NCBI GenBank assembly: GCA_903827375.1
Contig: CAIKHZ010000099.1
Location: 1 to 43,243, forward strand
From: Akkermansiaceae bacterium
GTDB lineage: Bacteria; Verrucomicrobiota; Verrucomicrobiia; Verrucomicrobiales; Akkermansiaceae
DNA: 43,243 nucleotides
Reading direction: 5' to 3'
Positions within the stretch are counted from its first letter, which is position 1. Each line of letters opens with the position of its first letter. Positions 25,087 through 33,107 of the stretch are shown here, piece by piece. The notes beneath the pieces are model-generated. The model was given only the letters and a program-made list of their open reading frames with translations, did not search any database and was not told the DNA's origin. A program made the position numbers and the translations under genes.

Positions 25087-26205
25087 ATGAAAAATTCCAT
25101 TTTTAAGACAGCCGTCACCACTGGCGCATGTGTGGCGATGCTCGGCTCTGCCGGCTTCGCGCAAGACTCCTCCGCAGCCCAGTCTGTGGGCAAGGGCCCG
25201 CTTCAGGTTTACATTTTGGCCGGTCAGTCGAACATGGATGGCCAGGCTGACATGCGGACCATTGATTTTCTAGGCGAGGACAAGGATCCGGCACGTGCCG
25301 CCCTGCTCAAAACCTTCAAGCCCGACGGCAAAAACCTGGTCACACGCAAGGACGTCTGGGTCACCAGTGACGACGTTTCCGGCGACCTCGGGCCCGGCTA
25401 CGGCGGCCGCAAGGACTACTCGAAACTGGGCCACTGCATCGGGCCGGAATACGCATTCGGCTATTACGTCGGCGAGGCCACTGCCAACCAAGTGTTGCTC
25501 ATCAAGTATGCCCCGGGCGGCCAGAGCCTCTACAAGGATTTTCGGCCGCCCAGCGCCGGGCTGCCCGATCCGATGCCGACGAAGGCCGGTCCGAATAAAA
25601 CCAAGGTGCCTTGTGTCGCCGAGGATTTCGGTGGCCAGTATCGCGGCATGGTTGGTTGCGTCCACGACGTTTTGAAGAACCTGAAAACGCGCTTTCCGGC
25701 CTACGATGAAAAGGCCGGCTTTGAGATCGTTGGTTTTGTTTGGTTCCAAGGGTTCAACGATATGATTGAAGGCGGCCAACCGGTGGCTGAGTACGGCAAA
25801 AACCTCACCTGTCTGATCAAGGATGTGCGCAAGGAATTCAAGGTGCCGGACATGAAAGTGGTGGTCGGCGTCATGGGCGTCAACGGCCCGAAAAATGAGG
25901 TCGGCAAGCAGGGCGACATCCGCAATCAGATGCGCTCAATGAATTCGGTTGCCGAGTTTAAAGGCAACGTCAAAGCCGTCGAGAGCGCTCCCTTGCTGAA
26001 CCCCGATGTGGTCGCCCTAAAAACAGCCGGCTGGCTCAACAAGGACCGCGACTTGAAAAAAGATCCGATCACCCCGGACGAGCAGGCGATGCTCGGACGC
26101 GCCACCTCCAACCTCGGCTTCCACTATTATGGTGAAGGGCGTTTCTTTATCCTCCTGGGCAAGGCGTTCGCTGAGGCCATGCAGGAACTAACAAAAAAAC
26201 CCTGA
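25087..26205 (+). CDS. Sialate O-acetylesterase-like carbohydrate esterase (SASA domain)
   Basis: 372 residues from the ATG at 25087 (MKNSIFKTAV), with a signal peptide ending near GFAQ. The SASA/DUF303 domain shows the nucleophile block VYILAGQSNMDGQ, a Gly/Ser region (LIKYAPGGQSLY), and VWFQGFNDM, the GxND-like block. FHYYGEGRFFILLG near the end may hold the catalytic His. Such enzymes remove acetyl groups from sugars outside the cell or in the periplasm. It is followed 37 bases later by an SGNH hydrolase gene, so both likely share a transcript. The exact sugar is unknown. Confidence 0.85.
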   Translation: MKNSIFKTAVTTGACVAMLGSAGFAQDSSAAQSVGKGPLQVYILAGQSNMDGQADMRTIDFLGEDKDPARAALLKTFKPDGKNLVTRKDVWVTSDDVSGDLGPGYGGRKDYSKLGHCIGPEYAFGYYVGEATANQVLLIKYAPGGQSLYKDFRPPSAGLPDPMPTKAGPNKTKVPCVAEDFGGQYRGMVGCVHDVLKNLKTRFPAYDEKAGFEIVGFVWFQGFNDMIEGGQPVAEYGKNLTCLIKDVRKEFKVPDMKVVVGVMGVNGPKNEVGKQGDIRNQMRSMNSVAEFKGNVKAVESAPLLNPDVVALKTAGWLNKDRDLKKDPITPDEQAMLGRATSNLGFHYYGEGRFFILLGKAFAEAMQELTKKP

Positions 26206-26242
26206 CCAACCCCAATCTCCCAAACAACAAACCATACAAACG

Positions 26243-26971
26243 ATGAGCAATAAGAAATGTATTAATTGGATGGCCGCGGCTTTGGCCATCGGCATGATCG
26301 GAGCCACTGCCGCGCAAGCGGAAATAGCAGTCAGCAGCGGGCAGAAAATCGCCTTCCTCGGGGATTCCATCACCCAAGGTGGGGTTGGCCCACAAGGGTA
26401 TGTGACCTTGGTCATCCGCGGCCTTGAGGCTAACGGTGTAAAGGCCACCATGATTCCCGCAGGCATCAGCGGCCACAAGTCCAATGATATGTTGGGTCGG
26501 CTTGAAAAGGATGTCCTGAGCAAGAAACCGGACTGGATGACCTTGAGCTGCGGCGTCAATGACGTTTGGCATGGCGCCAACGGCGTGCCGCTGGACAAGT
26601 ACAAGGAAAACATCACCAAAATCGTCGAGCAGTGCCAGAGTGCCGGGGTCAAGGTGATGATTCTCACCTCTACGATGATCGGTGAGGACCAGCCCAATCC
26701 CAACAATCAGAAACTGATGGCTTACAATGAGTTTCTGCGGACTCTGGCCAAGGATAAGAAATGCCTGCTCGCAGATCTTAACGCTGATATGCAAGCTGCC
26801 ATCGCCAAGGCCGGCCCCGATAAGAAGGGCAATCTTCTAACCGGCGATGGTGTCCACATGAATCCAGCTGGCAATGTGATGATGGCCACTGGCGTGCTCA
26901 AAGGCTTCGGTCTGAGCGCTGAACAGATTGCCAAAGCGCAGTTGAATGCGCCACCGGCACCAGCCAAATAG
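26243..26971 (+). CDS. Exported SGNH/GDSL-type esterase
   Basis: 242 residues. Signal peptide ends near AAQAE. Catalytic blocks: block I AFLGDSITQGG with the Ser nucleophile (about 41), block II Gly in PAGISGHKSNDML, block III CGVNDVWH with Asn, and block V GDGVHMNPAGN with Asp and His. Family members deacetylate polysaccharides or cleave acyl esters. Its place between a SASA esterase and a GH95-like glycosidase suggests deacetylation of plant or algal glycans. The C-terminus is Ala/Pro-rich. Tandem hairpins follow the stop. Confidence 0.88.
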   Translation: MSNKKCINWMAAALAIGMIGATAAQAEIAVSSGQKIAFLGDSITQGGVGPQGYVTLVIRGLEANGVKATMIPAGISGHKSNDMLGRLEKDVLSKKPDWMTLSCGVNDVWHGANGVPLDKYKENITKIVEQCQSAGVKVMILTSTMIGEDQPNPNNQKLMAYNEFLRTLAKDKKCLLADLNADMQAAIAKAGPDKKGNLLTGDGVHMNPAGNVMMATGVLKGFGLSAEQIAKAQLNAPPAPAK

Positions 26972-26980
26972 TCACGCTAA

Positions 26981-27050
26981 CCACAGGGGCATCTCACCCC
27001 TGACTGTGGAAATTGAACAAGGGCAGGTCGCAAAGCGGCTGCCCTTGTTC
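26981..27050 (+). terminator. Two tandem hairpins after the SGNH esterase gene
   Basis: Hairpin 1 (26981-27009) pairs CCAC and AGGGG with CCCCT and GTGG, with a short bulge. Hairpin 2 is a perfect 12-bp repeat, GAACAAGGGCAG (27015-27026) and CTGCCCTTGTTC (27039-27050). There is no T tract after it, so it may be a weak terminator, an RNA-stability element or a leader structure for the next gene. Confidence 0.5.
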
Positions 27051-27155
27051 TGCGTATGGGCGAATGGCAGAGGGACGCCGAAACTGCCCGCCACCGGAGG
27101 GAAGGGCATGGGGTGAAAGGTTGTGCTACTGGCTGCGTACAATCCCCACAAAATC

Positions 27156-29441
27156 ATGCGTAGAAAACTATCAACCAAGTCGGTGGCACTCGGGGTGGCG
27201 CTCAGTCAGATCCTGTTGGGCTATACGTGGGCCTCCGCAGCGGAGACCACCCTCCAAGCCGAGGCCCAGCGGATTGTCTCGAAATATAAGACAGTCATGA
27301 ACAAACCGCCGGGGCGCGTCCCTTCGCGCGACACCGTCGATGGCGCATTGTTAGGTAACGGAGACCTCGGCGTTGTCATCAGCGGCAAGCCCGAAGCCCA
27401 ACGCTTCTGGCTTGGCAAAAACAATTTTTGGCGTTTGCGCGACGGTCATCGGCAAGGTGGCCCGCGGCTTTTTGGCGGGTTGGAAGTCAATATTGCGGCG
27501 CTGACTGGAGCTGAGTATCTGTTGGAGCAGGAGTTGTATTCGGCGATCACCACGGAGCGATTCAGCAAGAGTGAAAGCACCGTGACGATGCGCTCGTGGG
27601 TGGCCGCCACCGATGATTTTCTCATCGTCGAGTTGCTTGTCGAGGGCAAGCCAGTCGAGGTGGAAACCCGGTTGTGGGCAGCGCCAGGGCGCGGATCCAA
27701 GGAGGAATTGGGTCACAAGGACGGGTTGTTGTGGGCGACCAAGGCATTTGCCGACGAGAAAATTCCCACTGCGGCGGCTAGCGTTTTGAGTGTCATAGGC
27801 GGCACTGCTGCGCTGCCCGGGCTGGAACCGGTGGAGGAGCCGGTGCAGCTCAATCCACCGCCCAAGCGGCCGCCGCCGTTGAAGGCCAAGTCGCAGCCGG
27901 GGCCGAAGTTCACGCTGCAACCTGGGCAGAAAGTGACGTTGGCATTGGCGCTGCAAAGTTCAATGGATGCGAAGGACCCATTGGCCGCCGCTCAGGCGAA
28001 GGCCGCCGGCCTCAATGCCGCCGGTGTTGCTAGATTGTTGGACAATCACCGCCAGTGGTGGCGTGAGTTTTGGGCGCAATCGCTGGTGGAGATCAGCGAC
28101 CCGTTCTTGGAGTTGCAATATTACGCTGCGAATTACGAGCTCGGCTGTGCCTTGCGCGATCCCGAATTTCCCACGGGTCTGTTCGGGCTGCCGGTCACTG
28201 ATGACGATCCTAGGTGGGCAGGCGATTACCATCTCAATTTCGATTACCAGTCCCAGTTTTACGGCCTCTACAAATCGAACCATCTCACACAGGCCGACAC
28301 TTTCGAAGCGCCAGTGCTCGCCTTCATGGAGCGTGGCCGTGCGGCTGCCAAGGACATGATGAAGATCCGAGGCGTGTACTATCCGGTTGGCATCGGAGCC
28401 AAGGGCATTCAAACCAGCGCCCCGGGCACCTTCCTCGGCCAGAAATGCAACGCCGTGTACTGCGTGGTCAACATGTCGATGCGCTGGTACCATACCTACG
28501 ATCAAGCCTACGCGACCAAGGTCTATCCATTTGTGCTGGAGGTCGCCAATTTCTGGGAGGATTTTCTGGTCTTCGAAGACGGTCGTTATGTGATTAAGAA
28601 CGATTCCATCCAAGAGAATTCCGGTGCCGACGTCAATTCCATCATGTCGCTCGGCCTGGTGCGCAATTTGTTTGAAACCGCTCTGGATATGAGCCGCGAG
28701 TTGAAGCTGGATGCTGGGAGGCAGGCAAAATGGCAGGATATCCTCAAGAACCTCAGCCCGCTGCCCACTTTCGAGAAGGATGGAGTCACGGTCTTCCGTT
28801 ACACCGAGAAAGGCACTGAATGGATCGACGGCAATTCGTGCGTGCTGCAACATATCTATCCGGCTGGCGTGCTCGGCCTCGACGACGATCCCAAATTGTT
28901 GGAAATCGCTCGCAATACGGTTCATGCCAAGGGCCGCAAGTGGAGCGCCGACAACGGCGAAAATAGCCACTATCCGGCAGCTGTGCGCGTGGGTTGCGAC
29001 CCTGCCGAAATTCTGACAAATTTAACAAACCTATGGAGCACCTCGCGCAAGACATCCAGCGGATTGCCGGAGGACCCGGAACAATGCAGCACGGTGCCCG
29101 AGACTATCAACGAAATGCTATGCATGAGCCATCGCCAGGTGTTGCGGGTGTTTCCAGTATGGCCAAAAAACAAGGATGCGAAATTTCTCAACCTGCGGGC
29201 GGAAGGCGCATTTCTGGTTTCCAGCGCCCTCAAGAACGGCGTGGTCCAAACCGTCAAAATCACCAGTGAACGCGGCCGCGACTGCACCCTTGTCAATCCA
29301 TGGGCTGATAAGGGGGTCGATGTCTATCAGGACGGGAAAAAGCTGGCAACCCTGCAGGGGGCGCGGGTGGTGCTCAAGACCCAGCCCGGCACCACGATCC
29401 TTCTCAATCCCGAGGGAGCACCCGCCCCAGGCACCGAGTGA
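27156..29441 (+). CDS. Exported six-hairpin glycoside hydrolase, GH95-like (alpha-L-fucosidase/galactosidase group)
   Basis: 761 residues from the ATG at 27156 (MRRKLSTKSV), with a signal peptide ending near ASAAE. The N-terminal beta domain has DGALLGNGDLGVVISG and FWLGKNNFW, as in GH95 proteins. The catalytic (alpha/alpha)6 part includes GLFGLPVTDDDPRWAGDYHLNF, then FYGLYKSNHL and NDSIQENSGADVNSI. The C-terminal beta domain (FLNLRAEGAFLVSSAL) closes the chain. A Pro/Lys-rich loop (about 235-265) is inserted in the N-terminal domain. Catalytic Asn-Asp spacing differs from classical GH95, so it may be a related family. It probably removes fucose or galactose from a glycan that the neighbouring esterases deacetylate. 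No sulfatase is in view. Confidence 0.75.
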   Translation: MRRKLSTKSVALGVALSQILLGYTWASAAETTLQAEAQRIVSKYKTVMNKPPGRVPSRDTVDGALLGNGDLGVVISGKPEAQRFWLGKNNFWRLRDGHRQGGPRLFGGLEVNIAALTGAEYLLEQELYSAITTERFSKSESTVTMRSWVAATDDFLIVELLVEGKPVEVETRLWAAPGRGSKEELGHKDGLLWATKAFADEKIPTAAASVLSVIGGTAALPGLEPVEEPVQLNPPPKRPPPLKAKSQPGPKFTLQPGQKVTLALALQSSMDAKDPLAAAQAKAAGLNAAGVARLLDNHRQWWREFWAQSLVEISDPFLELQYYAANYELGCALRDPEFPTGLFGLPVTDDDPRWAGDYHLNFDYQSQFYGLYKSNHLTQADTFEAPVLAFMERGRAAAKDMMKIRGVYYPVGIGAKGIQTSAPGTFLGQKCNAVYCVVNMSMRWYHTYDQAYATKVYPFVLEVANFWEDFLVFEDGRYVIKNDSIQENSGADVNSIMSLGLVRNLFETALDMSRELKLDAGRQAKWQDILKNLSPLPTFEKDGVTVFRYTEKGTEWIDGNSCVLQHIYPAGVLGLDDDPKLLEIARNTVHAKGRKWSADNGENSHYPAAVRVGCDPAEILTNLTNLWSTSRKTSSGLPEDPEQCSTVPETINEMLCMSHRQVLRVFPVWPKNKDAKFLNLRAEGAFLVSSALKNGVVQTVKITSERGRDCTLVNPWADKGVDVYQDGKKLATLQGARVVLKTQPGTTILLNPEGAPAPGTE

Positions 29442-29830
29442 TATGACTTCATGCGCAAGTCCGGTGTGAGGGTGGGGGATCAATATACCAAGGTATGGGT
29501 TACAAACCGCCGGGATTTTTATAGGGTGCATGCATTCGCCCGTTATGAAGTCATTTCCGATAGTTTTATCAGCCTTCAGCACCTCGTTGCACCCGGTACG
29601 GCGCTGCCCGAAACAAGGGATGGACTGTCACTGCTGCGGCCTCAGCAGCGGGCGAGAAGATTTCCGGAGTTAATGGGTTTTCTCCGGTCTAGGGGGGTCG
29701 TCGATCGGAGGTCGGCGGCCCCGCACTGCGTTTAGCCCCTTGCGTGATGATGCACCAAGCTCCCGCAATCTGAAGGGTTTGAGGCTTGATAGATGAGGAC
29801 CCACTGATCCTTGGGATCGTTTGATAGAAC
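29442..29830. other. Intergenic region, nothing recognised
   Basis: 389 bases between the GH95-like gene and the convergent RES toxin gene. Short ORFs here lack motifs. A small inverted repeat CTGCTG / CAGCAG occurs near 29631-29650. No terminator with a T tract, RNA gene or promoter was recognised. Confidence 0.45.
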
Positions 29831-30295
29831 TCACGTCGTGCTCAGGCGAGGGTCAAGTCGGAAGCAGCGGAGCTTGCGGATGTGCACGTCCGACCACGCC
29901 GGATGCAGTGGGTTGATGAGATAGTTGGTTTCCTCGGGAATGAGGATGGAGGGCACTGCGAGTGCTGCCTTGGCTGGGGCCAGCGGGTGGCGCAGCCAGT
30001 GCGCTCCGAAATCCTGGGAACTTGCTCCAGCCGGCAGCTTGTCCCAGCCGACTGGTGGCCTCAGACCTGTCTCGATGAGCTCGTCGGGCAGTTCGATTTC
30101 CAACAGGAGAAACTCCACGCGTAGCCCTTCCGGGCTGGCATGCACCAGCAGTTCCAGAGCCGCCAGTGCGCGGCTGCCGGTAGCGTAAACGCATGCCACT
30201 CCGGGCGGGTTCCAGCGCCCCCCATAGCGCCGGGCTCCTTCGCCAGTGAGGGCGCTCGCCGCAAAGGCCGGTTTGATGATGCGATAGACCAACAT
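29831..30295 (-). CDS. RES-domain toxin (NAD+-degrading type)
   Basis: 154 residues from the ATG at 30295; a TTG at 30301 adds two. Motifs of the RES family: LVYRI at the N-terminus, GGRWNPPGVACVYATGS (Arg and Tyr sites), ALAALELLVH with the Glu, and a late SILIPEETNYLINPLHP with HPAW. RES toxins degrade NAD+ (phosphorolysis or hydrolysis) or ADP-ribosylate targets and stop growth until checked by their Xre-type antitoxin, which is encoded 13 bases upstream. The catalytic residues look complete, so the toxin should be active. Confidence 0.88.
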   Translation of the reverse strand: MLVYRIIKPAFAASALTGEGARRYGGRWNPPGVACVYATGSRALAALELLVHASPEGLRVEFLLLEIELPDELIETGLRPPVGWDKLPAGASSQDFGAHWLRHPLAPAKAALAVPSILIPEETNYLINPLHPAWSDVHIRKLRCFRLDPRLSTT

Positions 30296-30308
30296 CTGCA
30301 ACGATAGG

Positions 30309-30785
30309 TTAGGATAGCACTCCGTACTCGAGCCTGCCTAGCAGGTATTCCACCTCCCGCGCACCGACCTCGGTATCTGCAAAAACCAGCGGGCTCTCTC
30401 CGGCTAAAGCCAGGGCTGGCCGCTTGAGCCACGAGCGGGCGGATTCTTCCGACTCAAATACCTCGCAGGCACGTGCCATCAGCCGGGCCACACGGATGAG
30501 GCGCTCGCTTTCTCCGGAATCCAGCTGGCCGGACTTCTTGCGCCGGTGCAGCGTGGCGCGTGAGATGCTGAGCCAGCGGGCTAATTCATCCTCGGTGCTA
30601 GCCAGCCAATCCGCTAGAAATGCAAACTCCCCGATGGCTAGCCCATGACGGATTTTGGCGATCACCTCAATGGGCGAGTTTTCCAGCACGCTATCATCCC
30701 GCAGCATCACCCCGATGTTCCTGCGGGCGGCTAGCCCCTCCCGCAGCCCTCCAATATAACTGGTTCCACCGATTGCCTGCTTCAT
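30309..30785 (-). CDS. Xre/MbcA/ParS-type antitoxin of the RES toxin
   Basis: 158 residues from the ATG at 30785 (MKQAIGGTSYIGG). The middle has a degenerate helix-turn-helix (LARWLSISRATLHRRKKSGQ), and the C-terminal DUF2384 region (VFESEESARSWLKRP, ALAGESPLVFADTEVGAREVE, LLGRLEYG) blocks the toxin's active site in known complexes. Antitoxin-first order, the same strand and the short gap to the toxin gene fit an autoregulated operon. A candidate promoter ends almost at the start codon, so the mRNA may be nearly leaderless. Confidence 0.88.
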   Translation of the reverse strand: MKQAIGGTSYIGGLREGLAARRNIGVMLRDDSVLENSPIEVIAKIRHGLAIGEFAFLADWLASTEDELARWLSISRATLHRRKKSGQLDSGESERLIRVARLMARACEVFESEESARSWLKRPALALAGESPLVFADTEVGAREVEYLLGRLEYGVLS

Positions 30786-30793
30786 ATGGCGCA

Positions 30794-30821
30794 AAATTAC
30801 TCTCAGTTTGGATATTTTCAA
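30794..30821 (-). promoter_or_regulatory. Candidate promoter of the RES/Xre operon
   Basis: Minus strand: TTGAAA (30816-30821), a 16-base spacer, then TAATTT (30794-30799), 8 bases before the antitoxin ATG. It lies in an AT-rich stretch between two divergent genes. Confidence 0.35.
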
Positions 30822-30908
30822 GTTTTTTCTGAGATCCCGCCGATATTTTTTCCGCCCTCGACATCCGATCGGCGGCTGACATGCTGGTTCGGCTCAACTC
30901 CCGCAATC

Positions 30909-31997
30909 ATGTCCGAATTTCTCGTCATCCCCCGTGCCGCCCACGACCACCTTGTCACTCGTGCCTATCAAGCCCGCAGTTTCACTGCCGAGGAGGCGGC
31001 CGAGGGGGCCAAGCTCGCTGCCGAAGCCGCCCGCCACGGCATCCGGACCCACCATGCGCTCAAAGCCCTGCACCTCGACCACTTGTTCGGATCGGCCGTG
31101 GGTGGCTGCATTCCCGGAGCACAAATCGAGGTGTTGCCGAGCCGATTCGCCGCCTCCGAATGTTGGAATGCGAACAAAAAACTCGGCCAGTCTGTAGCTT
31201 ACCGAGCCATCAACCGTGCCATCGAGCTTGCCGATCAATTCGGCATCGGTCAAATCGCCGTGGATAATGCCTTTCATTACCTGTGGGGTGGGGGATACGT
31301 CATGGAGGCGGCCGAGCGCGGCTACTTCGCTTACACCAACTGCACCTCCGCCCTTGCCGAAGTGGTGCCCTTCGGCGGCAAATTTCCGACTCTCGGCACC
31401 AACCCCCATTCGTGGGGCATCCCTGCCACCCAGGCTAACGGCTTTCCCATCGTCATCGATTGGGCCACCTCCACCGTCGCCATGGGCCGGGTTCAAGCGC
31501 TCAAGCGTGAAGGCAAGCCGCTGCCGCCAGGGGCGGCTGTGGATGCTGCGGGCCAGCCCACCACAGATCCGAATCTTGTGGCGTCGCTGCTGCCATTTGG
31601 GGCTCACAAGGGCTACGGTCTTTCGCTCATCAACGAGATATTTGGTGGACTCATTGGCGGTTCGCTTCCAACCCTGCGCGGCCGACCCATTTTGAGCCCC
31701 GGAGAAAAAAATACCCCGGTCTTCTATTTCCAAGTCATCCACCCCGACGCCCTATCCGGCGGCAATTTCGCCTGTGCCCGCAGCCAAGCGGCCAATCTTG
31801 CAGCTGTGATTGGCGACGTCCTCGGCCACGGAAACTCCTCCGCGCTGCTGCCTGGCCAACTCGAAGCCAACGCCCGCCAGCGCTCCGATGCCGCCGGTGG
31901 CTTGCTCTTCACTGCAGCGGAAGTTTCCGAGTTCAATGATCTGGCCACCGGCCTTGGCTTGCCGCCTTGGGATGTCGCCTCTCTTGCCAGCGCCTAG
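30909..31997 (+). CDS. Malate/L-lactate dehydrogenase family oxidoreductase (LDH2/MDG2 type)
   Basis: 362 residues from the ATG at 30909 (MSEFLVIPRAAH). The NAD(P)-binding fold of this family is unrelated to classical LDH. Motifs: GIRTHHALKALHLDHLF, AYRAINRAIELADQFGIG, FAYTNCTSALAEV, GTNPHSWGIP, PIVIDWATSTVAMG, and LLPFGAHKGYGLSLINEIFGG. Members act on malate, sulfolactate, ureidoglycolate, 2,3-diketo-L-gulonate or delta1-piperideine-2-carboxylate. No pathway neighbour decides among them; the first gene of the divergent pair is a toxin-antitoxin operon. Confidence 0.88.
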   Translation: MSEFLVIPRAAHDHLVTRAYQARSFTAEEAAEGAKLAAEAARHGIRTHHALKALHLDHLFGSAVGGCIPGAQIEVLPSRFAASECWNANKKLGQSVAYRAINRAIELADQFGIGQIAVDNAFHYLWGGGYVMEAAERGYFAYTNCTSALAEVVPFGGKFPTLGTNPHSWGIPATQANGFPIVIDWATSTVAMGRVQALKREGKPLPPGAAVDAAGQPTTDPNLVASLLPFGAHKGYGLSLINEIFGGLIGGSLPTLRGRPILSPGEKNTPVFYFQVIHPDALSGGNFACARSQAANLAAVIGDVLGHGNSSALLPGQLEANARQRSDAAGGLLFTAAEVSEFNDLATGLGLPPWDVASLASA

Positions 31998-32034
31998 AGT
32001 CCTTGAAATACTCAGGATGCAGTCGTTAGGACAT

Positions 32035-32079
32035 GTCTTCTTCGCTTGTGTCTTCTTCTCTTCCGTCTTCTTGACACGA
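32035..32079 (+). repeat. Three imperfect 15-bp GTCTTCTT repeats
   Basis: GTCTTCTTCGCTTGT, GTCTTCTTCTCTTCC and GTCTTCTTGACACGA follow each other with a 15-base period in the gap between the convergent dehydrogenase and deacetylase genes. Similar in feel to the GTCTTG array before TatD. Confidence 0.6.
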
Positions 32080-32159
32080 AGAGTGAAGGATGGCGGCAGA
32101 GCAGTGGATTAAGATATGTGGCAGGACTGCGTCTGAGTGGGTACCCCAACACCCCGTCG

Positions 32160-33107
32160 TCACTCACTCAGCGCCAGCACATGCGCCACTGCCGCTGAGG
32201 CGAGTCCCGCAGGATTGTAGCCGCCTTCCAACACCGATACCAAGCGCCCGCCGCTCCAGCGCTCGGCGATTCTAACACAGCGCCGGGTCAGTTCCGCAAA
32301 CGTCTCATCATCCCAGCGCAAGCCACCGATCGGATCGTCCATCCGGGCGTCAAATCCAGCTGAAATCAGCACAAATTCCGGCTGGAAAACCTCCAAGGCC
32401 GGCATCACCTGCGCCTCCCATGCGGCCAGTGCCAGACAACCATCAGAAAGGCTCGGCAGCGGAATGTTTAGCGTCAACCCGAGACCCTCACCACGGCCGT
32501 GGGTGGTGGCAGCCCCGGTGTACGGATAGATATGTTCTTGGTGCAGTGAGACGTACATCACGTCCGGATCCTCAATGAAAATTTCCTCGGTGCCATTGCC
32601 GTGATGCACATCCCAATCAATGATGGCAATGCGCTTCAATCCATGCCGCGCCTGCAAATAGCGCGCCCCTATTGCCACATGATTGAACACGCAAAATCCC
32701 ATGCCCCGGTTCGCCGTGGCATGATGGCCCGGCGGTCGCACCGCGCAAAATACCCCAGCCAGATTCCCCGTCATCACGGTGTCGATGGCTGTTAGCATGG
32801 CTCCGCACGCCTCCAGCGCCACATCGTAGCTGTGTTCACAGATGGCGGTGTCGCCGGTCCGGAGAAAATCCGCCAGCAATTCTGTGTCGCGGTACACCAG
32901 ATCATGATAACTGTGGTCATGCACTAGCAGAACCTCCGCCACCGTCGCCCGCCGCGCCGACGCCACACGCTCAATCCCCGGCGGCAACGATTCTAACGCC
33001 TCGCTGAGCACTCGATAGCGATGCGCCGATTCGGGATGCCCCGGCCCTGTGTCATGCCGTTGGTAATCGGCGGAGAAATGCACCCCTGTCTGCCGTGTTT
33101 CCTTCAT
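32160..33107 (-). CDS. Histone-deacetylase-family protein (AcuC-like)
   Basis: 315 residues. Zinc-dependent deacetylase motifs are complete: RPPGHHA (catalytic His pair), DWDVHHGNGT (Asp and His zinc ligands), SAGFDARMDDP (Asp ligand) and EGGYN (catalytic Tyr). Bacterial members remove acetyl groups from protein lysines (AcuC acts on acetyl-CoA synthetase), from polyamines or from small amides. Its ATG overlaps the stop of the acetyl-CoA hydrolase-GNAT gene by 4 bases, which recalls the acuA-acuC pairing of acetyltransferase and deacetylase in Bacillus. A role in reversible protein acetylation is therefore plausible but not proven. Confidence 0.9.
   Translation of the reverse strand: MKETRQTGVHFSADYQRHDTGPGHPESAHRYRVLSEALESLPPGIERVASARRATVAEVLLVHDHSYHDLVYRDTELLADFLRTGDTAICEHSYDVALEACGAMLTAIDTVMTGNLAGVFCAVRPPGHHATANRGMGFCVFNHVAIGARYLQARHGLKRIAIIDWDVHHGNGTEEIFIEDPDVMYVSLHQEHIYPYTGAATTHGRGEGLGLTLNIPLPSLSDGCLALAAWEAQVMPALEVFQPEFVLISAGFDARMDDPIGGLRWDDETFAELTRRCVRIAERWSGGRLVSVLEGGYNPAGLASAAVAHVLALSE

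Noticed and set aside
27960-28970. Minus-strand open frame of 336 codons
   Set aside because: Antisense to the GH95-like gene and without recognisable motifs.
29118-29582. Minus-strand frame crossing the end of the GH95-like gene into the gap
   Set aside because: More than half is antisense to a real gene, and no domain or start signal is visible.
30894-31742. Minus-strand open frame of 282 codons
   Set aside because: Antisense to the LDH2-type dehydrogenase; a shadow of its codon pattern.
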